The notes under the pieces: generated by a model
What the model saw: the letters and a program-made list of their open reading frames with translations, nothing else
Told to the model about the DNA's origin: nothing
Database searches by the model: none
In this document: positions 31,453 to 42,740 of the stretch, piece by piece
Layout of the letters: each line of letters begins with the position of its first letter
Position numbering within the stretch: position 1 is the first letter of the stretch
DNA from: Butyriboletus loyo
Lineage: Eukaryota; Basidiomycota; Agaricomycetes; Boletales; Boletaceae
Length of the DNA: 64,000 nucleotides
Direction of reading: 5' to 3'
Assembly (NCBI GenBank): GCA_038093515.1
Contig: JBBPSI010000105.1
Span: forward strand, 1 to 64,000
Made by a program: the position numbers and the translations under genes

Positions 31453-31808
31453 CTACACGTTTACCCCTGCACTACAGAAAAGGGCAACCACACCAAAACC
31501 GCCGAGGATGCTCGCGAGTGATGCGACTGCACCTTCCCGGATTGGGATACTGTCTTTTGGAAGGCTGTGAGAATAGATGAGTTACCAGAATACCGAGAGC
31601 GAATACGGGTGAACGGACATTGAAAAGTAGAATGTGAGCGCGAATGTAGAGACGAGGAGAACGAGCGCGATGTGTGGGAGGAGCGACGCGGCCACGTAGG
31701 GGGTGAAGGGGGGCAGTGATTTGTGCAAGGCCTTTGGGGCGTGGTGTGAGAGGGAGGGTCGGGTGTGGGTGGATATGTACGTACCTGAACAGCATCGTAA
31801 TTGTCCAT
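31453..31808 (-). CDS. OST5: Oligosaccharyltransferase subunit OST5 (TMEM258-like)
   Basis: Three exons: 31808-31785, 31731-31619 and 31564-31453, giving 82 aa. Introns are 53 bp (GTACGT) and 54 bp (GTCCGT). Two hydrophobic segments, PHIALVLLVSTFALTFYFS and ASILGGFGVVALFCSAGV, match the hairpin of OST5/TMEM258, including the GFG and the final hydrophobic Gly-Val. It is a small ER-membrane subunit of the complex that N-glycosylates proteins. The start in the 8-codon first exon is the only ATG giving the right frame. Confidence 0.9.
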
Positions 31809-32031
31809 GTCGATGGCCTGGTAGTGGATGGAGGGGAGACGGATTGGAGATGTTGTTGGCTTCGTTTTGACTGCCAAACATATGTCATCAACCCATATCA
31901 AACACGACCGCCCTCACCCAAGTTGCCCTCTTTCTCTGCCCATTCCCTTCCTGGTATATATATATAATCTCTCCCTCCCCAAGGTATACATCATGCACAC
32001 CATGTTTTCATCCCTCTCATTGCGTTTCCAG

Positions 32032-32722
32032 ATGTCCGCAGCACAAAAGGTCCAGCAACACCCGGTGTTCATCCAGGCTCAGACCAAGGTCAACTACCAC
32101 CTCAACCAGCTCGACAAAGAGGTCCGCACCCCCTCGTCCATCCTCTTTTTTTCCGATTCTCACTACCCTCTTCCTCTTGGACAGCTTACAAAGTACCCAG
32201 TGCTGAACACGTTTGAGCATCACACACAAGTGCCCAAGACATTTTTGGCCATTGGCACTATCTTTCTTCTTGCCCTCTTCCACTTTATCAACCCTCTCGC
32301 CGCACCGGTCTCAAACCTCATCGGATGGGCGCTCCCAGCGTATCTCTCTTTTGAGGCCCTGAACCGCCCCACACCACAAGACGATGTCCAGTGGCTGACC
32401 TACTGGGTCATCTTTGGCTTTTTGAGTTTTGCAGAGAGCTTCGCGTTGGGGCTCATTCTCTACTATGTGCCGTGGTACTATGCGTTGAAGACGGTCTTTG
32501 TGCTGTGGCTTCAGCTGCCGAACGTCCGGGTGCGTGCGGATGTTGTATATGATTGTTTTTATGCTTACTTTTCTCCGGAAATAGGGTGCTCAAGTCGTGT
32601 ATGCCACCGTCCTGAAGCCTGTTTTGGCAAACGTCTCGGGATGTTCCCGTGCTGTTGCGGCCACTGACACGGTGACCGCGGAAGGGCTGCGCGACCGCGT
32701 GAACACTGCCACTTCCGACTGA
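32032..32722 (+). CDS. YOP1: YOP1/REEP (TB2/DP1/HVA22) ER membrane-shaping protein
   Basis: Exons 32032-32121, 32185-32529 and 32585-32722; introns 63 bp and 55 bp; 190 aa, about the yeast length. Features are the leading amphipathic part, ENT-like TKYPVLNTFE, two long hydrophobic hairpins, and the family signature around DDVQWLTYWVIFGF and PWYYALKTVFVLWL. YOP1 curves tubular ER with reticulons. An upstream in-frame ATG at 31993 would add 13 residues; the chosen Met starts the family-like sequence MSAAQKVQ. Upstream 31809-32031 is a short shared promoter with OST5. Confidence 0.93.
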
Positions 32723-33504
32723 AGGGAGAACTGATTGCAAGTGATGTTTCGTTTTCCTTACCAATTTCGGCTCGTCTCCTTGGCCTTTTTTTTTGTCTCA
32801 CTCGTTTGTGTCCGAGCGTCGATGACTGCTTCTTTATCCACCATGTTGTAATGTCAGATTTATGACTTCACATAGACTTTTTTTTTCCGCTTTGATATGA
32901 TACTCTCGACGCATGGTGGTCCGCGCGCACACTTGCGGTTGGACATGTGAAATCGGCTGGGATGGAGATGACGCCGGGTTTAGTCGGATCCATTGAATTG
33001 TGTGAACTCCTTCAAGTTGTCGGCGGTGTGCTATGTTTATGTTGTTTCGGGACCGTGTCTGGTGTGCAGCCAATCTAGGAAGCCCGTGAGGAACCGTGGA
33101 TTGAGTTCGCCTTTCCCCCACTGTAAGTTGTCTTGTTACAAGTTTGCAAGCAAAAACATGGTACGCATTCCACCAAAAGACGGAAGGGATGAGTCGCCCA
33201 TTATGTCGAGTCTGGCTGGAGTCTGATCATCGCGTCAATATAGTGCGACTCGCGTAACCTCGTCACTTTCAAGTTGAGTTACCAATAATGCACATTCCGT
33301 TCTCGACGCATTGTGGATGGTACATCCAACCCGTGCCGCACTGCTTTGTCGATGCCTTGCTTAGTAGGTCTTGCTAGCACTTGATCCCTCCTTGAACTTG
33401 CATCTCGTGGCCAGCCTGCGACGTGGCAGTCACTGCTTTACCGATCAGTCCTTCCTTGGCATCCTTGCTGACCCTCAATTTGTTTCGTATCTTCTCTAAC
33501 GAGC
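32723..33504. other. Intergenic; no gene recognised
   Basis: Holds the YOP1 3' end with T-rich runs (32786, 32878) and the presumed upstream region of family copy 1. Short frames lack support. Confidence 0.5.
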
Positions 33505-34950
33505 ATGACGACCTACGTAGAGCTCATCAGGCGAGATGTCTATTGTCACGAGTCCTCCGAGGACGCGTCACTATGGCCACCCTCCGTCTCGCAGTTCGTC
33601 CAGTCACTGCGGGACGAGCTAAAGTTACCTCATTGGTTGAAATCAGTAAGTTTCGGGACGTTCGGACTTTCGAGGCGTTGATGTTGCCTTCTGAACAAGG
33701 GTCCGATCCTGTCTGCCAATGCGCGCGTGACCGATCTGCTCGATCACCTTCGGGCGTCAGGAGACCTGTCTATTGTTGACCTCTGGGACAGTATGGACAA
33801 GATCATCGACAAGGACACGGAGCAACGACAGCACGTCGTGTTTAATACCGCGCTCACTGACTGCGCCAGGATTCGGGCAGTCGTCGAAACGGAGAACCTA
33901 ACGAGGACACCGTACCCAAAGGAGTCGTTCCTCGTCATCCTCGTGCGGAATGCTATTTTGGATGCACATGCGCGACTCTCTTCGCTGTGCGTCTCCTCGT
34001 CTTTGTGGAATTTCGTGCTACTCATGTGGCTTGTTTGTCCAGGGAGGACGTCCCAGTCATTCTTCCTCGACATTTCAGCGGGGAAGCAATTCCGATTCTG
34101 AACTACATGACCAAGAGTTTCCATGTGCCACTGGTCATTTCAATTTGCGAGGAGATGCCTGTGGCAGAGCGTGGGTCCGATTTCGAACTTCAACCCAGCG
34201 ACGACAACGACAGCGACGACAACGACAACGACGACGACGATTCTAGCAACGAATCCGAATTATTCAATCACTCCCCCCCACCATGTCCGAGTTCCTTGAC
34301 GCTTGTGAAAGACCCAAGACACTCGAGGAAGTCGAGGAAGAGCAGGAAGAAAGTCCTCTTTCGCCACGATTCGAGGCGTACTTTCTTGCGTTCCCCCCGT
34401 CTGCAACTCCACCGTCTATTTGCCACATCTCTATTCTGTGCATGGCCGACGAGGAACAACTCCCGGTGTTGATGTCTAGCTTGCTCTATCAGCGGTGTGT
34501 GTGGCACATTCCCGATCCGTTGATCGGGGTGGAGTTCTCAAAGTATCATACGATTATCAGATTATTCGTTGGGTGGCTCGACGAAGATGTGTCCTCTGAC
34601 CGTGTTCTGGTGAGTGGTTTGACAGTTCTTGTTCAACAACTGATCTCAGTCCTCTCGTTCAGCCACGGGTTCACCTTGCGGAGATTGATACCCCATTCAC
34701 GCTTGATTTATCATCACCCTCGGTGGCTCTTATCGTCTCTCGGCTGCTTTTGAGCCTAGAACCGCATATATCTGGTATCCGTGGTGCTGCCAGACACTCT
34801 GTGGGTACGGTCTTTAGCGAGACGGTGTCACATTCGTCGTTCTCTTGGCGGATCGATACGGATGCCCATGAGGAAGATTCGACCTCCATTCCGGGGACCA
34901 AGAACATCCGAGAGATGGTTCTCCAGTGGGCCGAGAATCAACCATCTTAA
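33505..34950 (+). pseudogene. PD-(D/E)XK-family gene, copy 1 (N-terminal half only, frameshifted)
   Basis: Exons 33505-33645, 33700-33986, 34043-34609 and 34663-34950 correspond to exons 1-4 of intact copy 2 (37476-41123). The first intron here has a normal GTAAGT donor. A run of seven C near 34272 is one base short of frame compared with copy 2, shifting the frame before MSEFLDACERP; a single-base error in the assembly would explain it too. A TAA at 34948 ends the frame right after AENQPS, and the following exons 5-9 are gone, with only a piece of the C-terminus left at 35466-35770. An Asp/Ser-rich stretch near 34200-34260 is expanded relative to copy 2. Confidence 0.8.
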
Positions 34951-35465
34951 AGAGAGTCACGAGTGAGTGCTGCCCTCACCGATCCCTTGATTCAGTTGTC
35001 TTCGTCTCGATGTATGGCTTGAGCAATTTACCCCTCACCTGACGTCGCGGAATTTGATACGCATATCCTGACGTTCTACCTGACTCTGGTTTTGTTTTGT
35101 ATCCCGTAGACCTGGTTCCTTAGCATTTGCAGCACTCTCGCGGCAGCCGACTACTAAACTTGTATTGTAAGATCGATTCATTCTTGCATCGATTTACAGT
35201 TTGATGTGCAAGTTCGACGTCTCCCTCGATGGATCGATCCAAAGAGAAGGATACAGCTGGTTAAATCCGTGGGTCACCTGGGTGAGGAAATAACCCTCGT
35301 TTGATCGATGGATCATGCAGCGAATTTGACGTACCAAACGAAGATACGATCGGCGTCCCGACTCCTCTTTCGTGTTCCGAGTGAGTGTGTTCAACAAGGA
35401 ACATGCAGTGTCTTCGCGCACCATAACTGCCATGTAGATGGGCTGTGGTCACCAGATCCTACAGT
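34951..35465. other. Spacer inside copy 1 locus, no exon recognised
   Basis: Takes the place of exons 5-9 of the family; no similarity to them was seen. Confidence 0.45.
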
Positions 35466-35770
35466 CCTCGAGTTGGTGTACAGATCAATGGACCTATTGT
35501 AGTTTTACCAGCTGCTGTGGTTCGGGACGACTACGTGCGTAGCCCGTTACTTTCATTTCTTCGGCGGTTCGTCTACATGTTTGAGCGGTTAGTGGAAAGG
35601 CTGGACATCTCGACGCCACTCGGAGCTTGGCACGATACTCTGTCGCCTCACGCAAAATCATGCTAAAAGTCAGAGAGAATCTGTCCGCTTCCTTGCTCAA
35701 CCAAGGCAGCCTCAGCCAGTTGGAACGATGGATATCACCAGAAGGCCACATTAAGGGCTAAGAAAAATAG
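35466..35770 (+). pseudogene. C-terminal remnant of family copy 1
   Basis: Retains GPIVVLPAAVVRDD, the intron position, and LVERLDISTPLGAWH of the family, then falls out of frame with small deletions (stop after HAKSC). Confidence 0.82.
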
Positions 35771-35887
35771 CAAAAGAAAACCGCATCCAAAGGCAAATAC
35801 ACTTAGCGATCATAATTAACTCCGAGGAATGGTTGTATGCGGAGAGAGGAAAGTGACAATGACCGTCCAGAAAAGCATCGTTCAAGC

Positions 35888-37158
35888 CTAAGCCTCAAAC
35901 ACACTATCCCGCAAACCTTCCCTCCAGTCGCTCCCAGAACCAGGTAAAATATCGCTGCTTCCGCTCTTCCTTTGCACGATGAGACTCGGAACGATCGAGT
36001 AGCCCCTCAGACGACCACTCCGGATGAGCCACGCATACGCCTGGTCGAGTGCTCGAGAATATGCAAATGGCGGGTAACGTAGGTGCTGCAGGAGCCGCCG
36101 GGCTCCAGAGAGCGAGAGTGCATATGCGTGCGTACATTTCGGGTAGTGTGATGGATGAAGGTTTGTGTCCGGGAATCCCGTGAGCGACGGGTAGTAGGAT
36201 TCGTCGGACCAACAATGACCTTGACAGGTCATGGAATAGTTCAGAACGCAGTGGCCCTCTTGCGTCGGAACATGATAATATCCTCGTACGTACCTAGGAA
36301 GACGATGTCCCATCCTGCAGGCAGGAATGTCCAGACCTGAGACAGTTGGGCGGAGATGTTTTTTTCCATGTCGATATCATCCTCGAGGATTACAGCCACA
36401 TCGTCCCCGGGGCGCTGGTCATGCGAGTCCTGTTTCTCGACGAACCGGCGGATAGCCAAGATGTGCGAGTGCCAGCAGGCGATCTTTGCAGGGGAAAGTA
36501 CCATCCACTCTGAGGTGTCGTTCGTGAACGTTGGTATCAAGTTATCTTCAATCGCGCACGGAAGAGTCGAGTACATCGAAGGGTCGGTCTTTCCACGCTC
36601 GGACTTGCTGGAAGGGGACGTCTCGGCCCATGTTTCTGAGCCAAACGTCCGCAAAGGCCCGGGCGATACCGCAAGCGCGTTGATCTCCTCAGGCCAATGA
36701 AAGCCCAGCGCACCAGTTCTCTTACTCTCGACACGATGGAGGGCTACCCAGTCGAGGATACGGTTGACGAGTGTGGCGTTGCGGGGGGCAGCATCGATGA
36801 CGGTCCACGTCAGGTCCTGGATCGTTCGCAGAAACTCCATCTGCTCGCGTCTATCTTGTCGATCGGCGAGCGAAACCACATAGATGTGTGTATGAGCGGA
36901 TCCGATACCAAGATTCGGGGTAATTTTCAGATTGCTCTGCGTGGACCCGTCGCTGGAGTTCGGGTTCGTCGCATTGGTGAAATGTGGCGTGATCATGGTT
37001 TTATTCGTACTTTGATCCATATCCACTTGGAGCAGTGCGGAGAGGGTGGATGATTTGGGAACCACCGAAGTCGCCAACGACCACAGGATGAATGCGAGTC
37101 CTGACAAGAGGAATATATATCTGGTAGATGTAACTTTCCTTAACAATGTTATGGTCAT
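35888..37158 (-). CDS. Glycosyltransferase family 25-type protein, Golgi/ER type II membrane
   Basis: Exon 1 37158-36294, intron 36293-36220 (GTACGT...AAG), exon 2 36219-35888; 398 aa. A short N-tail is followed by a transmembrane anchor (IFLLSGLAFILWSLATSVV), then a stem with NxS/T sites and a catalytic domain: IYVVSLADRQDRREQM, CWHSHILAIRRF, and the acidic metal/nucleotide motif VILEDDIDM near residues 255-263. This set is typical of GT25 (beta-1,4-galactosyl or collagen galactosyl type); the sugar and acceptor are unknown. It lies between inverted copies 1 and 2 of the PD-(D/E)XK-like family. Start chosen at the Met just before the anchor. Confidence 0.85.
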
Positions 37159-37475
37159 GGCTGGGTGGAGTCGCGTTGATGGATGCCAACAGTACGGGTG
37201 AAAGTCAACTTTGTACAATGGCTACCGTATAACTGGCAACAACTTCAAACAAACCCAAGTGCACATAAGTTAAGGTCTAAGTTACTAGTAGTACCCTCTA
37301 GGTTGCACGTCGCATGTCCTGGGGAAAATGCTAGGCGAAATGCCTTAGACATAAGCTGATTTTAAAGCGAGACTAGTATCAACATTACATATCTCACAGG
37401 ACATCACAATATCATATAGGGATCAATCTTACACAAGTTACAAATATACACATCAATTTTTGCCTTGGTCTCAAG
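37159..37475. other. Intergenic between GT25 gene and family copy 2
   Basis: 317 bp, no open frame of note; promoter side of the GT25 gene and 3' end of copy 2. Confidence 0.5.
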
Positions 37476-40400
37476 TTACACCACTTCGGCTTTCTTCTTC
37501 CTCGATCGCTCCCGAGGAGGGGATTTTGCCCTCTTCTCGGCTTTCAATCTAGCCATTTGATGGTCAACCGTCCATCCGTGTGCCTGGTTGCCTTCACTGA
37601 GCAAAGAACTGATCAGACTCTCTCTAACCTCTCCAAACCTCTTTTCTAAAACCTTCGCATGATTCTGCGCGAGGCGACACAGTATCGTCGCATAGTGCCA
37701 AGCTCCCAGTGGCGTCGAGATGTCCAGCCTTTCCACTAGCCGCTCAAACAGGTAGACAAACTGCCAAAGAAATGAAACTCATCAATATACGCACCAGTAC
37801 AGAACGGGCTACGCACGTTGTCGTCCCGAACCACAGCAGCTGGTAAAACCACAATGGGCCCATCGGTCTGCACGCCGTATACAGGGATGTTCGTGATCCC
37901 GATAGCCTGGAGGAACTTGACAGATGCAGTGATGTACATCCTGACTTGATTCGTTCCTTTCATCAAGCTGTCCGACGCCTTCTTGTACTCGACGGCCAGG
38001 ATAGGAAGCTCCAGGAGTGTGGGATCCGGTCCGAGTCGGAGTCCCTGAGCCTTGGAAGCCAATGCATCCATGGATTCCACAGAGCTCGTTTGCTCTTTAT
38101 CGACAAACTGCATTGAAGAGGGCATGGAGGATGATGGTATAGTATACCTGGTTCCATTAGACATCGCTGGAGGACCAGAAGGAACGTCGGGAACAGTCAG
38201 GGAACTAGTTGACGTTTTCGTTGATGGGCCAGATCCGCTGCCAGTAGCCTTCCCTTCGGCTCTTCCTCTGCTTGCACCCTTTTTTCCAGCGGCGCGAACA
38301 ACAAGGGAAAGGTAAGCGACGTCGTCGGATGATACATTTGGGAGTTCGACCAGCAAACGTCCCAATGCGTCGCACCGTCCTGTAGACGGAAGCTGACCAA
38401 GGTTGGAGATCATCTGGGCCTCCGTCTCCGCATCGGTCTTGTCTGCCCATGCTAATAATTGATAGACGACATGACGAGCGTTCCGTGACTCGTTGATGGA
38501 TGTATCTGGGGCACCATCACGACTTTCCAGCCATCTGTTAAGCTTATTGTGGTCGGGAAGGATAAGCTCGTGGATCAACCTCTGAAGTTGTTGTCGGCTG
38601 CCCCTTTGCAAATTGTCGTTCTTGGGCAAACGGAGAGTGGTCTCCAAACTTCAGGAGCATCAACATCGAAACAGACATTTAAGCGTGCCAGTGAGTACAT
38701 ACGTTGGACGGGAAAGTGGATCTTCCAAATGTGCAATCGATTGACCATCCATTACAGCATGGGCGGCACAACCTTCGTTTGGCTGGATGAGGCGTACGAA
38801 AAAGTCAAACAACAAGCGGTCATGGTCGTGGCGCCAAGACCCTTCGCATACGTCCTCTCGAAGATCCTTCTTTTCACGAGATCTGCGCGATGCCTGGAAG
38901 ATCGCAGAGAAGCTTTGTGTAAGGAGTCGTAGATCGAAGGGAAACTCCTCCACGGGAATACATTTCACTGCATTAGGTCGGTCCTTGATTGCGGCCACAC
39001 TCTCCAGCAGTTCTTGTACGCATGGCTCGAGTGCAGCATCCACTGATGGAAGGTCGTCCTGGAAAGGATGGTGAGGCATTTCAGTACACATCCGCAATAC
39101 GGAAATACGCACTCTAACGCGCCAGGTCTCGGGCCAGATAAAGCCCGTCATTGCGCTGTACTCCTCACGGAACTCCAAATCGGATGGAAGTGACTGTGGA
39201 ACTACCCGACGGTCAAACATCCAGCGGAAAACTCTGTGGTCATCCTTCTCAGTGGTCGCAGCAAATCTGCAGAACAATTTTGGTGAGCAAACACCGTCAG
39301 CCTCGTACGCACTCACGCGGAACACGATAACCGCGAATACAAAGTGGGAACACTATCCGCATATTCGTGCGGTTCTCGAAGCTCTCTGCATGAGCTCTCA
39401 ATCAAATGGTGCTCGTTCTGGGACTCTCGTAGCTCACGGAATTGTCAATGTTGTCACCGTTGATGGAAGTGGCGAGGAAGATGTTGCATTCCTTTTCCAT
39501 GAAAAAAATGAATCATATTCATTGGCGGGGGAAAGACCGGCTCACGATGCTTGCTCAGAGGTCGACTGTTTTAGCATCGACGCTGCATGCGGGCTGGTCT
39601 TATCCGCTTGCTTGCGGAGAGGCATCGTCCTAGTAGGAGTGTGAACAATCGAAAATAAAGGAGATGGTACGCACTCTTCGTACACGGGATACTGTTGACT
39701 CTCAGCCCAGCTGATAATCATGTCTCGATTTCTATTGTTTTCCCGAATGGACCCAGAATCCTCCGCCTGGATATTAGTAATATTGGTATCAATCCGCCAG
39801 GAGAGTGGCGGATGTGATTGTGTTCCGCTGGTAACCGCGCCCACAGAGTGCCTGATGGTGCCACGCACACCAGATATGTGTGATTCCAGACTGCATAGGA
39901 GCCGAGAGACGACAAGAGCCACCGAGGGTGATGATAAATCTAGCAAAATTGGGGTTGTAATCTCCCCGAGATGAACCCGTGGCTGGACACGAAGACGTCG
40001 GTTATCAGACAAGAAACACTAAAATAATGGCAAACTATTCACCAGAATACGACCGCATGACACATCATCCTCGAGCCATCCCACATGCAATCTGATTGTC
40101 GTATCGTACTTTGAGAACTCCACTCCGACCAATGGGTCCGCGATGCGCCATACACGCCGCTGATAGAGCAAACTAGACATCAGTACCGGAAGCTGTTCCT
40201 TGTCTGCCATGCACAGAACAGGTATGTGGCAGATGGACGGGGGAGTCGCGAACGGGGAACATGCAAGGAAGTACGCCTCGAATCGTGGTGAGAGAGCACC
40301 TTCGTCTTGCTCTTCTTCGACTTCCTTGAGTGTCTCGGGTCTTTCGCAAGCATCAAGGAACTCTGACATAGTGGGAGGAGAATGGTTGAATAACTCAGAT

Positions 40401-41123
40401 TCGTCACTAGAATCCTTGTCGTCGTCGCTGGGTTGACGTTCGAGGTCGTGACCACTTTCCTCGACGGGCATTCCCTCGCAAATTGAAATGATAAGTGGTG
40501 CATAGAAGCTCTTGGTCATGTATTTCAGAATTGGGATTGCCTCTCCGCTGGAATGCCGTGGAAGAACCACCGAGATGTCCTCCCTGAATGAATAACATGC
40601 AACTACGTAACGCACAACGCAAGAGAACGAAGCAGACGTACAGTGAGGATAGTTCCGGATAGGCATTCAAGATAGCATTCCGCACAAAAACAGCAAGGAA
40701 TGACTCCTTTGGAAATGGGACCTGGGTTCGTTTTTCCGCATCGACCACTGCCCGAATCCTGGCACAGTCAGCAAGCGCGCCATTAAACACGACATGCAAC
40801 CGTTGTCGCAGGTCGTGGTTGATAATCTGATCTGTATAATCCCAAAGATCGACACGAGGCACGTCATCCGAGACCCGAAGGTGGTCGAGCAGGTCGAGGA
40901 CGCGCTCATTGATATACGGAACCGGACCCTGGTTAAAAGGCGAGATGAGTAACCTGCATTATCTGAGCGCCCTTAAACTTGCCGATTTCAACCATGTAGG
41001 CAATTTCAGCTCGTTTTGCAGAGACTGGACGAAGTGCGAGATGATGGACGGCCACGAAGACGCGTCGTTGCAGAATTCATGATGGTAGACATCCTGCCTG
41101 ATGAGTTCTGCATACGATGCCAT
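37476..41123 (-). CDS. Unrecognised 1040-aa protein with PD-(D/E)XK nuclease-like C-terminal region (copy 2, intact)
   Basis: Ten exons keep one frame: 41123-40983, 40928-40642, 40583-40043, 39982-39546, 39491-39438, 39352-39317, 39266-39113, 39058-38703, 38648-37817 and 37760-37476. Intron 1 uses a GC donor (GCAAGT). The N-terminal part (1-430) has an Asp/Ser patch and no domain I know. Around residue 800 is a Gly/Ser/Lys linker. Then come an Asp (GPDPTLLELP) and VEYKK (about 888), followed by QVRMYITASVKFL, the D...ExK...Q pattern of restriction-endonuclease-like folds. The C-terminus is Lys/Arg-rich (possible nuclear signal). I first read it as two genes, but a GTGAGC-AAG intron joins them in frame. 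Two damaged copies lie nearby. Function unknown; nuclease activity is inference. Confidence 0.78.
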
Positions 41124-41459
41124 TGAAACTCGGAAGTGAAAACAGAACAAAAGTAAAAGGACTCGTCAGCCGGTGGCTTGATGGAAAATGCCAGTGATTT
41201 GTATGAACTGCGACGCCGGACCGGCGACATTTGAGACCTAACAGTAAGATTGGGGAAACTTGCACATGGAGTATTAAATTGGTACCTAGCTGCAACAAGT
41301 AGGCATGCCACTTCGTTGGTAAACAAGTGAGGTGAATAACGTGAGCGCGATGAGGGTGGTGGTCAGAGATCGCAGGTCCACCAACTTCACGCGCCGCCTC
41401 GGTCACCAACTTGTTTCAACAGTGCTTGCCTTTTTCGTGTATTTTGTTCCTAGATATCT
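41124..41459. other. Upstream region of family copy 2
   Basis: No gene. Part of it (about 41090-41250) is similar in reverse to 46560-46650 upstream of copy 3, so the promoter was duplicated with the gene. Confidence 0.5.
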
Positions 41460-42740
41460 ACAACCATGATGCAGCGTTGATAATGCGGTTCTACCATGTG
41501 AACTTAGCTAACCCACGCTGTGAGGACAAGTTGGACGTCCATGAAGATGAATCCCTGCATCCTCATTGCAAAATATTACAAGTCAGATAGATGGGCTAAT
41601 GGTCTTCGCGATGGTTAGTAGCACCCGCCAATGCGTCAGAGAGTCGTTCAAAGTCACCATATCAGGGTAAGGTAAGCCGAATATCGACGATTTGTCCAGT
41701 AAACTAGGCCGGGATTTGCACTGTCATGGAGGACACTGATATATTATACTGTAATATGATGCAGGCAATAAGTCAAGGGGGAAAAGAGGTGCGCCAGAGA
41801 GGTTGCAGCCTCAGGCACCAAGAAACTAGAAACATACAATCAAACCGAGGCAAATGGGGGGGAAAAGCGAGTCGAACTGGTCGCAAATATGAAAATGAAC
41901 CGGATTGCCTTCCGGCGAGTGCTCGACTCCGGTGTGGTGAAGAAGGCCAGGATTGAGATGAGGATCACCGAGCCCATGACTCCTCCTGAACCGTTCAACC
42001 TCGCACCGAACCTGAACCCGACTACTGTCGAAACTACTCAGTCTTATTTGAGAAAGTCACTTGGGAGGCTGTATCAACGCAGAGGTATTACAGCAACTGG
42101 ATACACGGATGGGATGGTATACTATACTTATGCAGGCAAGGACTCAAGGGGAAAAAGGAGGGGCGCCAGAGAGGCTACAGGTGCCAAGAAGTTGGAATAA
42201 ACCGAAGCAAATGCAAAATACCGAAACTCGGAAGAAAAAAACTGTAAACTCAGGAAACCACCAATGGGAGTCAAGGAGGGAAGAGAGGTGCGCCAGAGAG
42301 GCTGCAGGCACCGAGAAACTAGAAACGTGCAAGTAAACAGAGGCAAACGCAAACCGCCAAGACCTAGATCAAAAATAGGGGAACCACTGATGCATCAAAA
42401 AGAAAAAAAAAGAAGTGGGAGGCAATGAGGAGAAGACGAAGAAAAGAGAGCCAAACTGGTCGTGAGAAATGAACAAGAAAAAAAAGAACCAGATGACCTG
42501 CCAAGTATTTGTTTCCGGTGTCACGAAGGAGGTCAAGGAGTTAGGGCAAGGATCGCCCGAGACCATCTCCTGAACATGACCTCGCACCAAACCCGAACCC
42601 AAGCCTGGTCGAAACCGCTCATCGTTCACCACACTGTCCACCTCCAACCACCGGACCTCGATATTGCCATGAACATTGCCCAACATCGCCCCGAGAGTCT
42701 CGTGTGTCGACCTTTGCCAACCCACCTTTAATTTCCACGC
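41460..42740. repeat. Non-coding repeat block R, several related units
   Basis: Units share GCGCCAGAGAGGCTGCAGG, then a CAAGAAACTAGAAAC motif, and later CTCGCACCGAACCTGAACCC. They occur near 41760-42020, 42125-42215 and 42265-42620, and again at 49905-50160. No stable reading frame across copies. I do not know what the unit is. Confidence 0.65.

Noticed and set aside
39438..39546. Two separate genes in family copy 2, the first ending with a stop at 39542
   Set aside because: Only about 20 bp would separate them; a GTGAGC-AAG intron removes the stop and joins the frames with matching phase, and copy 3 shows the same join.
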